From contig MHBI01000029.1 in NCBI GenBank assembly GCA_001804815.1, positions 1 to 32,070 on the forward strand: 32,070 nucleotides of DNA, written 5' to 3'. This stretch comes from Lentisphaerae bacterium GWF2_50_93 (GTDB taxonomy: Bacteria > Verrucomicrobiota > Lentisphaeria > Victivallales > GWF2-50-93). The position numbers and the translations under genes were made by a program. Numbering within the stretch: position 1 is the stretch's first letter; the number at the start of each line of letters is the position of its first letter. The notes under the pieces were generated by a model that saw nothing but the letters and a program-made list of their open reading frames with translations, did not search any database and was not told the origin of the DNA. Shown piece after piece: positions 1-9,088 of the stretch.

Positions 1-1
1 C

Positions 2-91
2 TATGAATACCAAGACAAACTAAAGTTTGAACTCCAAAATGGGCTCAATCCACGACGGACTGTTTTCCGTACTTTTGAAATCAGCTCTTAA
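2..91 (+). CDS. Possible 3' end of an unrecognised gene entering from the left
   Basis: The second forward frame is open from the window edge for 29 codons and ends with TAA at 89-91. The peptide begins YEYQDKLKFELQNGL and ends FRTFEISS, which has the composition of an ordinary protein C-terminus. It would run towards the V-ATPase operon end, so the two transcripts would converge. The stretch is too short to assign a family, and a chance open frame of this length is possible. Confidence 0.2.
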   Translation, partial: YEYQDKLKFELQNGLNPRRTVFRTFEISS

Positions 92-208
92 GTTAACGGC
101 ATTGGCATGGCACTTTATGAATTCTTTTATGATCAGAAATATGTAATACGGGTTAATTTGACGGTCTCTCCTTGAGGCCTGGCCAATTGCCGGTTGGATG
201 TCGGGCGT

Positions 209-451
209 TCAGTGCCTATGTTGCCCGCAGGTTCCGCCGGAGCAGCAGGATTTCCCGGCCGAAGGGCATGATTCGACCATGCCGCATGCCGGTTTGGAGG
301 AGCCTGCCGACACCGAAGCGGAGAAGACTGAAAGCTTACGGTCTATTTTGGAGTTTGAACATTTCGGGCAGCCCACCTTTTCGGAGGATGACTTCACAAG
401 CAGTTCAAACTCGTTCCCGCATTTTGCGCATATGTATTCGTAGATAGGCAT
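209..451 (-). CDS. FmdB-family small zinc-ribbon protein
   Basis: This 80-residue protein opens with MPIYEYICAKCG, the hallmark of the FmdB/CxxC_CXXC_SSSS family of putative regulatory zinc-ribbon proteins. Cys8 and Cys11 pair with Cys28 and Cys31 to form one zinc site. The tail is rich in Ser, Cys and Gly and ends in GQHRH, which could bind further metal or simply be disordered. It lies 11 bases downstream of the second V-ATPase K gene on the same strand, so it is probably the last gene of that operon. No good Shine-Dalgarno sequence precedes the ATG, which suggests coupling to the upstream gene. The family assignment is firm; the biochemical role is unknown for most members. Confidence 0.85.
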   Translation of the reverse strand: MPIYEYICAKCGNEFELLVKSSSEKVGCPKCSNSKIDRKLSVFSASVSAGSSKPACGMVESCPSAGKSCCSGGTCGQHRH

Positions 452-462
452 GGATGATGACT

Positions 463-933
463 CTATGTTTTGATTGAGTTGAGCAGTACGATTCCGAAAA
501 CCATTGCAAAAAGGGCGACAGTTTCAACAATCCCAAGAATCATGAGATTATTGGTGAACCCCTTGTTCGTTTCAGCAAATGAATCACAGGCGCCTGCACC
601 CGCAACCCCCTGGAACCAGGCTGATGTCCCCATGGCAATCCCCCCTGCAATCCCTATTGCCAGGAATACAGGCCAGTATGCCGCTGCGCCATCCTGTATC
701 TTGTTAACAATAAGGGTCATGAGGATCATGCCGTAAATAGTCTGGGACATCGGGGCGCTTGTGAATACAGCAAGCTGGAAAGGAGGAGGCCTGCCATAGA
801 CATAGCATTTTTTCCAGGCGCCAAGCGCAGAGGTTCCGGCTATGCCTGTCCCTATGCTTGAGCCTACTGCGGACAATGCTATGGCGCAATAAGCGCCTGA
901 TTTCCCGAGAGCTATCATTGTTTCCTGATCCAT
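463..933 (-). CDS. atpK: V-type ATPase subunit K, second copy (membrane rotor proteolipid)
   Basis: This 156-residue protein has four hydrophobic helices arranged as two hairpins, as in V-type c/K proteolipids, and would form the ion-carrying ring of the V1Vo ATPase. The ion site is intact: Ser63-Gln64-x-x-Tyr67 in helix 2 and Glu137 in the motif GIVETVALF in helix 4. By analogy with the Enterococcus hirae NtpK site these favour Na+, but this is inference. I chose the ATG at 933 because AGGAAG lies 8-9 bases upstream; another ATG at 963 lacks a ribosome site. The gene follows a close paralogue (987-1496) and shares with it the loop around TNKGFTNNLM. The duplication may allow a mixed ring. 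Confidence 0.9.
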   Translation of the reverse strand: MDQETMIALGKSGAYCAIALSAVGSSIGTGIAGTSALGAWKKCYVYGRPPPFQLAVFTSAPMSQTIYGMILMTLIVNKIQDGAAAYWPVFLAIGIAGGIAMGTSAWFQGVAGAGACDSFAETNKGFTNNLMILGIVETVALFAMVFGIVLLNSIKT

Positions 934-986
934 AATTTTTCTTCCTGCAGCTGTTTTATTCAAAGGCCTATTATACAGACCAGGAA

Positions 987-1496
987 TTATTTTACAACTG
1001 CTTCAACGATTCCCGGGACTTTGACGGTGTTGAGGAGGATGATTGCGAAAACCATGACGAACAGGGCGACTGTCTCCATGATACCGATGACCATGAGGTT
1101 GTTTGTGAAGCCCTTGTTCGTGTCTGCGAACGAGTCGCAGCATTTTGCCGCCGCGATTCCCATGAACCAGGCGTTGACACCAAGGCCGATTCCACAGAGT
1201 ATGCCGACAGCCAGGCAGAAATGCCAGTTCTGGAAGCCACCTACCTCAAGCACCTTCTTGTTTATCAGGATCATCATGATGAGCGCGTAGATGATCTGCG
1301 AGAGGGGCGTGCCTGCGAAGATTGCCAGCTGGAAAGGCGCGGGTTTTTCCTGGGAATAGCATTTCTTCCAGGCGCCGACAGCCGCAGCTCCGGCGATACC
1401 TGTGCCCAACGTTGATCCGATTGAGGCGAAAAACACAGACATGAATGCTCCTGCCTGTCCGATTTCAATCATCGTTTGCTGTGTCATGTTCAACAT
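987..1496 (-). CDS. atpK: V-type ATPase subunit K, first copy (membrane rotor proteolipid)
   Basis: This 169-residue proteolipid has four transmembrane helices. It keeps Ser66-Gln67-x-x-Tyr70 in helix 2 and the essential carboxylate Glu141 in GIMETVALF in helix 4, so it should be a working ion carrier in the Vo ring. The start at 1496 is supported by AGGAGA 8 bases upstream; an in-frame ATG lies three codons later. Its first 32 bases overlap the end of the subunit I gene, so translation is probably coupled. It differs from the second K copy by a longer C-terminal tail (KVPGIVEAVVK) and a different loop between the two hairpins. Confidence 0.92.
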   Translation of the reverse strand: MLNMTQQTMIEIGQAGAFMSVFFASIGSTLGTGIAGAAAVGAWKKCYSQEKPAPFQLAIFAGTPLSQIIYALIMMILINKKVLEVGGFQNWHFCLAVGILCGIGLGVNAWFMGIAAAKCCDSFADTNKGFTNNLMVIGIMETVALFVMVFAIILLNTVKVPGIVEAVVK

Positions 1497-3264
1497 GTAC
1501 GACTTCTCCTATGTTATTTTTTTTGAATGGCTTATAAAGGAACCCGGACCAGCGAAGCCCGATGTGTCCTGAAAATTCAAGTGTGTTGAGCCTTATGCCG
1601 TGCACGAGCACTGCCAGCGCGCCCAGGAGGATGTTTATCCCGTGTCCGATGAATATGATGAAAACTCCGAGTACGATATCCACGCTGGGCACTCCGAGAA
1701 GCCCGTCATGCGCGATCTTGTTGAAGTTCTCTCCAACGTACAGGCCCGCGAGTCCGACTGCAAAGAGACGTATGTACGAGAGGAGATCCGTGAAGCTTCC
1801 GACGAGGGCGAACGGGAATTCGCATACTTCCCCGATATCATGCCAGTGCAGTCCGATCAGTATGAGGACAAAGCCCGCAGCGTAAAGGTAAAGCGCGAAA
1901 TGGGGGAATTCCCTGCCAGCCACAAGGGAGCTCGCCAGGAAAAAGTTGGCCCAGATGAATGAGACCCAGCCGAGCTGGCCGAGGACGGTGGTTATTTTTT
2001 TCAGCCTGATGCATGCGATCCATAAATGTGCTATGGAAAGATGTATGGCTGCTATGAAGAAACAGACATACCTGACATTCTCCTCGTTCTTGAACCATTC
2101 GAAACCTCTTAGGAAACGGGGCAGGGTGTGGGCTTCTATCCCGAAGAATGAGCCGATGAGCATTCCCCATATCAGGCAGGAGGAGCCGAGAACCAGGAAC
2201 AGGTTGGTCGCCTGTTTCGCCTTTTCACCCTTGAGGAAGAATTTTGCGGTCAGGGTCGCGATTATCATCAGCATTGCATATCCTGCATCTCCGACCAGTA
2301 TTCCGAAGAAGATCGAGAAGAAGATCAGGAAGCATATGCTGATGTCGATCTCATGGTAGCTCGGTGATATGCCGATGAAATCAAATATGGGCTTGGACAT
2401 CTGGAAGATCTTCGGAACTTTCAGCAGTGTCGGAACCTTGTCGTCAATCGACGGATCCGAAAGAAGGAGACCCCACCCATGCTTCTTAGCTCCTGCCCTC
2501 AGGTTCTCGACATGGTCGACAGGGACAAATCCGTTAATATATGATATCTCCCCCGCCGAACGCATGCCGTCGTGGTTTGAAATGAACTCGATGGTCTCCT
2601 GCACGGACAGGAGATGGTTGTTGAGCTTCTCCATTTCGCAGCTCAGTGATTTCAAGGCGTCCTTGTCGTACTGCAGGGCGGTCCTGGCTTCGTCCAGCGC
2701 GTCATCAGTTTCCCTGAGGCTCCTTTCCATAGGCACGTTTGCGATTGGAATGGCGGACGTATCAAGTTCATGGCCCGAAACTATCGCAAAGTAGAATTTG
2801 CCTTTTTCCTGGAGCACTATCGTATATGACACGTCTGAAGGGAGGAGGTGCAGCGTGTTCTTGTTTCCTGCGCAGAGATACACGAATATGTTGTTCTCTT
2901 TTAGTTCGGCGATCAGGTCGGTGGAGAATTCACCCCAGGGCAGTATCTTCTCCCTGTCCTTCAGCAGGCCGTCAATCTTCTTTTCCATGGCGAGTTCATT
3001 CTCGATGCAGTCAGTCGCCTTTTTGACAAGTTCTGTCCCGGTCAATGATGCTAATGCAGGATCGGGTCTTCCCTTTTTAGCAGTCAGGATGTTTATCGCC
3101 TTCTTGGTCCTGATCAGTTCCTGTTCGGATACGGCGTAGTCGGGTGACGAGGCCTTCTCCCCCAGTTCGACATGCATTGCTCCCAGGTTCCTGAGTTCCT
3201 CCAGGGCACTGACCTTCTCGGAGGAGAGACAGATAAGGGATACTTTTTTCATTTGCACTATCAT
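1465..3264 (-). CDS. atpI: V-type ATPase subunit I (membrane stator, a-subunit homologue)
   Basis: This 599-residue protein anchors the stator and forms the ion half-channels beside the K ring. The N-terminal half (about 1-330) is hydrophilic with coiled-coil stretches, as expected for the peripheral stalk contact. The C-terminal half has about seven or eight membrane helices starting near residue 335 (ICFLIFFSIFFGILVGDAGYA). The motif SYIRLFAVGLAG carries Arg499, the candidate essential arginine facing the K carboxylate; a second conserved arginine is Arg558 in VHGIRLNTLEF. I placed the start at 3264 because this ATG overlaps the stop of subunit D as ATGA and has AGGAG upstream, and the protein then begins MIVQMKKVSLI like relatives. 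Longer in-frame starts would run into the D gene. Confidence 0.93.
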   Translation of the reverse strand: MIVQMKKVSLICLSSEKVSALEELRNLGAMHVELGEKASSPDYAVSEQELIRTKKAINILTAKKGRPDPALASLTGTELVKKATDCIENELAMEKKIDGLLKDREKILPWGEFSTDLIAELKENNIFVYLCAGNKNTLHLLPSDVSYTIVLQEKGKFYFAIVSGHELDTSAIPIANVPMERSLRETDDALDEARTALQYDKDALKSLSCEMEKLNNHLLSVQETIEFISNHDGMRSAGEISYINGFVPVDHVENLRAGAKKHGWGLLLSDPSIDDKVPTLLKVPKIFQMSKPIFDFIGISPSYHEIDISICFLIFFSIFFGILVGDAGYAMLMIIATLTAKFFLKGEKAKQATNLFLVLGSSCLIWGMLIGSFFGIEAHTLPRFLRGFEWFKNEENVRYVCFFIAAIHLSIAHLWIACIRLKKITTVLGQLGWVSFIWANFFLASSLVAGREFPHFALYLYAAGFVLILIGLHWHDIGEVCEFPFALVGSFTDLLSYIRLFAVGLAGLYVGENFNKIAHDGLLGVPSVDIVLGVFIIFIGHGINILLGALAVLVHGIRLNTLEFSGHIGLRWSGFLYKPFKKNNIGEVVHVEHDTANDD

Positions 3265-3869
3265 GCCGCGGTCTCCTGCATTTTTCTTTTTGCGATCTTC
3301 GAACGTCCCACTGCGGCTGTCTGCTGGTCGCCCATGTATATCTGGATCACCCTGATGTTCTCCTTGCATTCGGGGATCTTGACTTTTTCGAACAAATTCA
3401 CACGCTGCGTCGTCACCCTCAGTTCATTCCCGATAAGCTCGTGCTGCTTCCTGATGATCAGGCCTTCGGCCTTCATGCTGAAAAGCTTCCTGACCGCATC
3501 TATGGCGCTGTCGATCCAGAGAGGCTCGGTGAAAAGATCGTATTCGACGACTGCAAAACGGACTGACTTGAATACAGGCACTTCAACGCCGGCAATGTTC
3601 TGCGTGTCGGTGATTATGTGTTCCGGCTTTATGAAGGAAGTCAGCTTTTCGACCGTGTTGTCTTCGCTGAACAGGGAGACCCAGGACGAGATTTCCTCGT
3701 GATACGTCTTCTGCCTCTCCTCGATTTCCTCGAGTTTCTGCTGGCATTTGCGCATTTCCATCTGCAGCTGGATCTTCTTCAGCTGCAGCGTAGGCAGATA
3801 GCGCGAGAACTGCTTCAGTGCGTCCCGCTGCGTCTTCAATTCGCTTTTTGTCAGTTTTATCTTTGCCAT
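3261..3869 (-). CDS. atpD: V-type ATPase subunit D (central rotor shaft)
   Basis: This 202-residue protein begins MAKIKLTKSELKTQRDALK, the typical opening of V-type subunit D, which forms the antiparallel coiled-coil shaft turning inside the A3B3 head. The N-terminal helix (about 1-60) and a C-terminal helix (about 140-190) have the charged, heptad-like pattern of the shaft. The ATG at 3869 matches the family start; only weak TTG codons lie further upstream. The ribosome site is poor. The stop overlaps the start of subunit I by four bases. A repeat-rich spacer of about 220 bases separates it from subunit B, the only large gap within the operon. No subunit F gene, the usual partner of D, is visible nearby. 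Confidence 0.92.
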   Translation of the reverse strand: MAKIKLTKSELKTQRDALKQFSRYLPTLQLKKIQLQMEMRKCQQKLEEIEERQKTYHEEISSWVSLFSEDNTVEKLTSFIKPEHIITDTQNIAGVEVPVFKSVRFAVVEYDLFTEPLWIDSAIDAVRKLFSMKAEGLIIRKQHELIGNELRVTTQRVNLFEKVKIPECKENIRVIQIYMGDQQTAAVGRSKIAKRKMQETAA

Positions 3870-3893
3870 AGCTTGCTTAGTTTTAAGTTTCAA

Positions 3894-4092
3894 GTTTCAG
3901 GTTTAAGCCTGGGAACGGTCGTTGGTCTTCAGTCTCCAGTAAACTTCCCCTGCTTTCTACTTTCTAAATTCTACCTTCTCAATTATTATACTTTGTGCCT
4001 CTGTGCCTTCTTTCCCTTTCCCCAACTCCCGCACTCCAGAACTTCTTCCTAAACTCCCGCACTCCAGAACTTTCGAACTCTAGAACTTCTTC
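3894..4092. repeat. Spacer between V-ATPase D and B made of degenerate short repeats
   Basis: The spacer is built from short near-repeats. The 20-mer AACTCCCGCACTCCAGAACT occurs at 4024-4043 and again at 4052-4071. A shorter related unit, AGAACTTCTTCCT, occurs at 4038-4050 and 4082-4094. Near 3883-3905, AAGTTTCAAGTTTCAGGTTTAA repeats a 7-8 base word. No credible reading frame was found. On the transcribed strand this sits between two operon genes, so it would be part of the mRNA. Confidence 0.6.
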
Positions 4093-5391
4093 CTACTGCT
4101 TCTCCGGCCAGAATTCCTTGATGATATCAGACTTCACGCCGGTCTCGGTCTTGTCAAAACATTCCGCCAGCGTCTTCCATCCGAGAGTAAGCCCTTCCTC
4201 GAGCGGAATGTTCACGGAAAGGTCCATCATCCGTTTCTCGAAAAGCAGTCCATACTTGAGAAGCTTCTCGTCCCAGGAACTCATCTTGAACCCCATGGAC
4301 TGCTTTTCGCGAGTTTCGCGGAAATCAGCGTAGAGGCGGATCATCGTGTCCATGATGACGCGATGGTCCTTCCTGGTCTTGTCGTTGACAAGCTGTTTGA
4401 GACGGCTCAGCGAGCCGAACGGTTCGATTCTTCCCCTGCGGAGATAGAACTGTCCTTCAGTTATATATCCGGTATTGTCAGGGATGGGATGCGTCACGTC
4501 ATCGCCGGGCATTGTCGTCACGGCGAGGATTGTGATCGAGCCTGCGCCTTCGAAGTCGACCGCCTTCTCATAACGGGAGGCCAGCTGGCTGTAAAGATCT
4601 CCGGGATAGCCTCGGTTTGAAGGGATCTGCTCCATGGTGATGGCGATTTCCTTCATGGCGTCGGCGAAGTTCGTCATGTCGGAAAGCAGTACCAGCACCC
4701 TCTTGTGGTTCAGGGCATAGCTTTCCGCCACTGCAAGCGCCATGTCGGGGACAAGCAGGCATTCGACGACCGGATCCGCGGCGGTATGCACGAACATTAT
4801 CGAGCGGGAGAGGGAGCCCTGTTCGTCGAGGGTGTTCCTGAAGAAAAGATAGTCGTCGTTCTTCAATCCCATTCCACCGAGGATGATCACGTCTACTTCG
4901 GCCTGCATTGCGATTCTCGCAAGAAGCTTGTTGTAGGGTTCGCCGGCGACCGAGAAGATCGGCAGCTTCTGGGATTCAACCAGCGAGTTGAAGATGTCGA
5001 TCATTGGAATACCGGTACGTATCATCCTGCGCGGAATGATTCGTTTCGCGGGATTCACGGAAGGTCCGCCGATCTCGATCAGCTTGTCCTTTATGGAAGG
5101 GCGCCCGTCCTTCGGATCCCCTGCACCGGTGAATACGCGGCCGAGAAGATCCTCTGAGGATGAGACCTGCATCGGCTTGCCGAGGAAACGCACTTCGTCG
5201 CCGGTTGAAACACCGCGGCTTCCGGCGAATACCTGCAGGAAAACCTTCTGCCCCTGCAGCCTGATGACCTGCGCGAGCGAAGTACCCCGCCTGCTCGTCA
5301 CTTCGGCGAGTTCGCCGTAGATTATATTGTCGGCCTCTACCGTGATCACGTTTCCGGCGATCTGGATTATCTTGTGATAAACTTTACGCAT
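4093..5391 (-). CDS. atpB: V-type ATPase subunit B (non-catalytic head subunit)
   Basis: This 432-residue protein is the non-catalytic partner of subunit A in the A3B3 head. The P-loop position is degenerate ([12 protein letters not shown] instead of GxxxxGKT), as expected for B. Family motifs follow in order: [16 protein letters not shown], then [17 protein letters not shown], then [15 protein letters not shown]. The ATG at 5391 gives the usual N-terminus ([14 protein letters not shown]) and overlaps the last codons of subunit A by eight bases, so the two are probably translated together. Upstream in-frame starts lie inside the A gene and are rejected. Length is normal for the family. Confidence 0.95.
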   Translation of the reverse strand: MRKVYHKIIQIAGNVITVEADNIIYGELAEVTSRRGTSLAQVIRLQGQKVFLQVFAGSRGVSTGDEVRFLGKPMQVSSSEDLLGRVFTGAGDPKDGRPSIKDKLIEIGGPSVNPAKRIIPRRMIRTGIPMIDIFNSLVESQKLPIFSVAGEPYNKLLARIAMQAEVDVIILGGMGLKNDDYLFFRNTLDEQGSLSRSIMFVHTAADPVVECLLVPDMALAVAESYALNHKRVLVLLSDMTNFADAMKEIAITMEQIPSNRGYPGDLYSQLASRYEKAVDFEGAGSITILAVTTMPGDDVTHPIPDNTGYITEGQFYLRRGRIEPFGSLSRLKQLVNDKTRKDHRVIMDTMIRLYADFRETREKQSMGFKMSSWDEKLLKYGLLFEKRMMDLSVNIPLEEGLTLGWKTLAECFDKTETGVKSDIIKEFWPEKQ

Positions 5392-7120
5392 GTTTGCTGC
5401 GCTCCTTAACTTTGCTGTCGATTGAGCCTTCGATTTCCTTGAAGCCGTTCGAGTTCCAGGCCGTGTAGTTCCAGTCAATGAACATCTGCCTCAGTTCATT
5501 GAAGAGATGACGGGCCTCGTCCTTATGGTTAAATGGAAATTTTGTTTTAAGTACAAGTACGACCTTGCCGAACACATGTTTCTGCCTTTCCTCGTTCGTC
5601 GCCCCGTCCACCTTGTCGAAAGTGTTCTGCTGGAGATAGACGGCGTCGAGAAATTCGCTCTTCATGTAGATCTGGAAATCGTCGACATGCGTTCCTTCCT
5701 CTCCGATGACTTTCATCATCTGGTTGACTTCATTGCCCCTCCTCAGGATTTCACGTGCGAAATCGACCAGCTCCTCGTCGACGATGCTTGCATAGTGGCT
5801 CCAGCTGTCGAGAGGATGGATCGCAGGGAACCTTCTGGCGTTCGCCCTGTCTCGCGACAGCCCCAGGAATGCGCCCACGACTTTCAGGGTCGCCTGCGTA
5901 ACCGGTTCTTCGAAGTTACCGCCTGCGGGACTTACGGCGCCACCGATGGTGACTGAACCCGTCTTCCCATTGTTCAGCTTGACCAGGCCGGCTCTTTCAT
6001 AGAATCCGGCAATGAGGGATTCGAGATATGCGGGGAATGCTTCCTCTCCGGGAATTTCCTCGAGACGTCCTGACATTTCGCGTAGCGCCTGGGCCCATCG
6101 CGATGTCGAGTCGGCGAGAAGCACGCAGTCGAGTCCCATCTGCCTGTAATATTCAGTTATGGTTATGGCGGTGTATACTGAAGCTTCACGTGCCGCAACG
6201 GGCATTGAACTGGTGTTGCAGATGATCACTGAACGCTCCATCAGCGTACGCCCGGTCTTCGGATCCTCGAGATGTGGGAATTCACGGAGCACTTCGACGA
6301 CTTCACCGGCGCGCTCGCCGCATGCCGCGACTACGACCACGTCCGCTTCAGCGTAACGGCTCAGGGCGTGCTGGAGGACTGTCTTTCCTGCGCCGAATGG
6401 TCCGGGGGTGCAGAACGTCCCGCCCTTGGATACTGGGAAGAACGTGTCGATGATCCTCTGCTGCGTGATGAGCGGCTTTTCAGGGATGAGCTTTTCCTTG
6501 TAGGCGGTGATCGGTATCTTCACAGGCCACTTCTGTACCATCGTGACCGTCTGCTGCTCGCCAATCTCGTTTTTGACCTTTGCTACCGGGAATGTGATGT
6601 TGTAGCTGCCGGCAGGCGCAACGCTGACGACCTCCCACTTCCCTTTGAAGCCGAATGGAAGCATGATGAGATGCTCGAAGATTCCTTCTGGAACGCTGCC
6701 GACCTTGTCGCCGGCTGAAAGCCTGTCCCCAATCTTCGCCGAAGGAGTGAACTGCCACAGCCTTTCATAGTCAAGGGCCTCCATGTAGAGCCCGCGCTTC
6801 AGGAAGAATCCTGATTTCTCGGCAAGCTTGTTCAGGGGGTTCTGGAGTCCGTCGTAGACCTGCGCGAGAAGTCCTGGCCCGAGCTCAATGCTCAGAAGTT
6901 CGTTGGTGAATTCGACGGCGTCGCCGACCTTGAGGCCGCGCGTGTCCTCGTAGACCTGCAGGTCAGCGAGCTGTCCGCGGACGCGTATCACCTCCGACTT
7001 GAGCCTTATATCGCCCATTATGGCATATGCGACTTCATTCTGCGTAACGGAAGTTTCGAACTTCACGGTCAGCATATTTCCGTTGACACCAACGATTGAA
7101 CCAATGTTTTTTTCAGACAT
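5384..7120 (-). CDS. atpA: V-type ATPase subunit A (catalytic head subunit)
   Basis: This 578-residue protein is the ATP-hydrolysing subunit. The Walker A loop GPFGAGKT lies at 240-247 with Lys246. The catalytic glutamate is Glu269 in [10 protein letters not shown], at the same 23-residue spacing from the lysine as in Enterococcus hirae. The Walker B region and signature [19 protein letters not shown] follow at about 334-352. The N-terminal barrel and the non-homologous insert that separates A from B subunits are present. The start at 7120 is preceded by TAGGAG about 12 bases upstream. The end overlaps subunit B by eight bases; DUF2764 lies 25 bases upstream. Confidence 0.97.
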   Translation of the reverse strand: MSEKNIGSIVGVNGNMLTVKFETSVTQNEVAYAIMGDIRLKSEVIRVRGQLADLQVYEDTRGLKVGDAVEFTNELLSIELGPGLLAQVYDGLQNPLNKLAEKSGFFLKRGLYMEALDYERLWQFTPSAKIGDRLSAGDKVGSVPEGIFEHLIMLPFGFKGKWEVVSVAPAGSYNITFPVAKVKNEIGEQQTVTMVQKWPVKIPITAYKEKLIPEKPLITQQRIIDTFFPVSKGGTFCTPGPFGAGKTVLQHALSRYAEADVVVVAACGERAGEVVEVLREFPHLEDPKTGRTLMERSVIICNTSSMPVAAREASVYTAITITEYYRQMGLDCVLLADSTSRWAQALREMSGRLEEIPGEEAFPAYLESLIAGFYERAGLVKLNNGKTGSVTIGGAVSPAGGNFEEPVTQATLKVVGAFLGLSRDRANARRFPAIHPLDSWSHYASIVDEELVDFAREILRRGNEVNQMMKVIGEEGTHVDDFQIYMKSEFLDAVYLQQNTFDKVDGATNEERQKHVFGKVVLVLKTKFPFNHKDEARHLFNELRQMFIDWNYTAWNSNGFKEIEGSIDSKVKERSKHA

Positions 7121-7145
7121 GTTGAAGCAGTCTCCTAGCTAAAAT

Positions 7146-7694
7146 TTATCTGGAAATAGAAACCTCGTATTTTTCCAGATTATTTATAATCGCATCAAGG
7201 TTTTCATAACCTTTCTGCTGTTCTTTTCCGACCCATTTCTCAAGAAGCATGAGCCTGATCCTGTAGATGCACAGGGCGTCGAAGTTGAAGTTCTGCCCGA
7301 ATTCAAGTTCGTCGAGGAACTTCCATCTTAGCGTATCAAGCATTCTCTCCCTTTCCACGGGATTGGCTACGGACATGATGTCCTCTATGTGCTTGTCGAC
7401 CTCGGAATGGTTTGTCTCATGGTTCCGGCCTTCACGGTTGAGGTGTACGGCCCTGAATTTCGCCAGCCTGGTCCTTGTGGCGGTTTCCCATTCATACCAT
7501 TTGTGCACTGCCGAGAAATGGCCGAAGGCCTTGTCGTCTCCAGGGACAAGCTTGATCTCGGAAAGCCTCGCCACGGTCTTTTCAGGAAGCACCTGCGCGC
7601 AGGAGCCCAGGAAAGTCTCCGAGTTCAAGGGAGGCAGCTCGCCCCTCTTGAGCATAGGCATTGAACTTAATATGTAATAATACGATAATGTCAT
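7146..7694 (-). CDS. DUF2764 protein of the V-ATPase operon
   Basis: This 182-residue protein begins MTLSYYYILSSMPMLKRGE, matching DUF2764 proteins, which occur between the E and A genes of V-ATPase operons in Chlamydiae, Bacteroidetes and relatives. The rest is mostly helical and charged, without membrane segments. Position and size suggest that it replaces a missing stalk subunit, perhaps C, but this is not proven. The ATG at 7694 overlaps the stop of subunit E as ATGA and has no ribosome site of its own, so translation is probably coupled. The longer upstream in-frame start lies inside subunit E and gives an unrelated basic leader. Confidence 0.85.
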   Translation of the reverse strand: MTLSYYYILSSMPMLKRGELPPLNSETFLGSCAQVLPEKTVARLSEIKLVPGDDKAFGHFSAVHKWYEWETATRTRLAKFRAVHLNREGRNHETNHSEVDKHIEDIMSVANPVERERMLDTLRWKFLDELEFGQNFNFDALCIYRIRLMLLEKWVGKEQQKGYENLDAIINNLEKYEVSISR

Positions 7695-8311
7695 TTTCTG
7701 TTTTCTGAATTGATGACCGCGGCAAGCCTTGGACCTACGTACGCGCATATGATTTCCGATATCGCCTCATCGCTGAAATCAAAGAAGACATCGCTCCCCT
7801 TGAACGATATCTTGAGGCCGGAGGCGAAATTCTGTCCGAGGGTGATCACCGGATTTTTCCTGAGGCTGCCGACAAGGCTGCTCTTCAGCAGGGCCTCCAT
7901 TGAATCCCTGTCCTTCTGTGCAAGCACTATTTCCATGTTGGCTTCGGCGGTGGGCGTTTTCGAGCTGTAGTTCCTTGCCATTTCGAGGATGATCTTCCCC
8001 ATCAGGTCGGGAGTCATGGCTTCGGCGGTGGCTTCCTTGACGACGCTCCTCAGCCTGTTCAGCAGTTCCTGCTGGAGCGCGATGGTGATGTCCCTGACGG
8101 CCTGGCGTACTGCCGCTTCGCCCCTGGCCTTGGCGGTCTCAGAAGCGGCCTGGGCGTTTTTCAGGATTTCATCCGCCTTCGCTGAGGCGTCGCTGATTAT
8201 CCTTTCAGCTTCGGCCCTTGCATTGCCGATGATCTTATTTTTAGCCTCTTCGGCCTTCTTAATGCCTTCCTCATTGATTTTTTCCAACAAGCTCTGAAGT
8301 TCTTCAGCCAT
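7691..8311 (-). CDS. atpE: V-type ATPase subunit E (peripheral stalk)
   Basis: This 206-residue protein has a long Ala/Glu/Lys-rich N-terminal helix (about 1-100) with a coiled-coil pattern, then a globular C-terminal domain ending near VGPRLAAVINSENRK. This is the layout of subunit E, which links the head to subunit I. It is the first gene of the operon. The start at 8311 has AAGGA about 9 bases upstream, and an AT-rich promoter region precedes it. No separate subunit G/H gene, the usual coiled-coil partner, was found in the window. Confidence 0.9.
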   Translation of the reverse strand: MAEELQSLLEKINEEGIKKAEEAKNKIIGNARAEAERIISDASAKADEILKNAQAASETAKARGEAAVRQAVRDITIALQQELLNRLRSVVKEATAEAMTPDLMGKIILEMARNYSSKTPTAEANMEIVLAQKDRDSMEALLKSSLVGSLRKNPVITLGQNFASGLKISFKGSDVFFDFSDEAISEIICAYVGPRLAAVINSENRK

Positions 8312-8386
8312 GGTTGTGATTCCTTAATTAATTATATTGAATAGAAAGGTATTGTCCTACTGAAAATATTATAAAAAAAATTGTTT

Positions 8387-8415
8387 TACCATACATTTAA
8401 AAAAATAGCTGTCAA
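8387..8415 (-). promoter_or_regulatory. Candidate promoter of the V-ATPase operon
   Basis: On the minus strand a perfect TTGACA (8415-8410) is followed after 16 bases by TATGGT (8393-8388), about 80 bases before the subunit E start. A second TATAAT (8373-8368) nearer the gene has no matching -35 box. The region is strongly AT-rich. This is a sequence match only. Confidence 0.45.
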
Positions 8416-8461
8416 TTCGTTTAAGGAATAAAACATGCTGAATTCCGGGGAGGTGGGGATC

Positions 8462-8902
8462 CTACTGTCTTTTGTATTCGATTTGGCCGAAGACAAGGTT
8501 TATAACGCAGTCGCTGTAGGGGGTGATTTTGACTGCCGTGATATGGTGGTCGACATAGCCTGCGGATTTTACGACTATGTCATAAGTGCCCGCAGCCAGC
8601 CATCCGGTGTCGTAGACGGTGAGATTTGGATTAGGTGAAATAGTCTTCAAAGGCTTGTCCAGGAGTTTTGTGCCTGCTATGAATATGTCGATTGTATATG
8701 CTTTGGGCGGATACGCTACTTCCCCGATGATGCGCCCCTGCTTCTCCCACTGCGGGGAGCTGCGCTTGAGATAGAAATGAGCTGAATTCTCTATTTCCTT
8801 CACCACGCGGTTCTTGTAGTCGGCGGAAAAAACCGCAGACGAGATTCCTGCAAACAGCAGCACAAGGCAGAAAGATCCTAGTATTGGCGATTTCTTTTCC
8901 AT
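8462..8902 (-). CDS. Small exported protein of unknown function
   Basis: This 146-residue protein starts with two lysines, a hydrophobic core of about 18 residues and an Ala-x-Ala-like site near VFSAD, a typical Sec signal peptide with cleavage near residue 27. The mature part is about 120 residues and looks beta-rich. The segment GTYDIVVKSAGYVDHHITAV resembles the strands of PEGA or carboxypeptidase-regulatory-like surface domains, but I do not claim membership. There is no lipobox. An AGGA lies about 13 bases from the ATG, rather far. It is transcribed in the same direction as the V-ATPase operon but lies about 150 bases upstream of it, with a candidate V-ATPase promoter between them. Confidence 0.7.
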   Translation of the reverse strand: MEKKSPILGSFCLVLLFAGISSAVFSADYKNRVVKEIENSAHFYLKRSSPQWEKQGRIIGEVAYPPKAYTIDIFIAGTKLLDKPLKTISPNPNLTVYDTGWLAAGTYDIVVKSAGYVDHHITAVKITPYSDCVINLVFGQIEYKRQ

Positions 8903-8974
8903 GTCCGGAATATAATCCTCTTTAACTTTAAATCCAGTAATTTTTCCCTGCGTGAAAAATTAAATTTATTGAAA

Positions 8975-9088
8975 ATGTTTGGAGTTTTGGGCTTGGAATT
9001 CAGAATATGCAATATATGCTGTAGTGGAATCTTGCTTGGCGAAAACACGGTTTACGGTGAACGCCATGTCCATCAAGGGAACCTCTAA
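8975..9088 (+). pseudogene. Short ORF cut by the MITE-like element
   Basis: An ATG at 8975 opens a 37-codon frame containing ICNICCSGILLGEN; its last codons and stop lie inside the left end of the 278-bp element. If the element and one copy of the TCAA duplication are removed, the frame continues as HQVKYRNL and stops at 9377-9379, where TAATG overlaps the start of the WaaP-type kinase gene. That overlap is typical of translational coupling and suggests a short upstream or leader ORF existed before the insertion. No ribosome site is clear, so coding is uncertain. Confidence 0.25.

Noticed and set aside
2739..3139. Forward frames across the subunit I gene
   Set aside because: They are shadows of a conserved membrane protein on the other strand.
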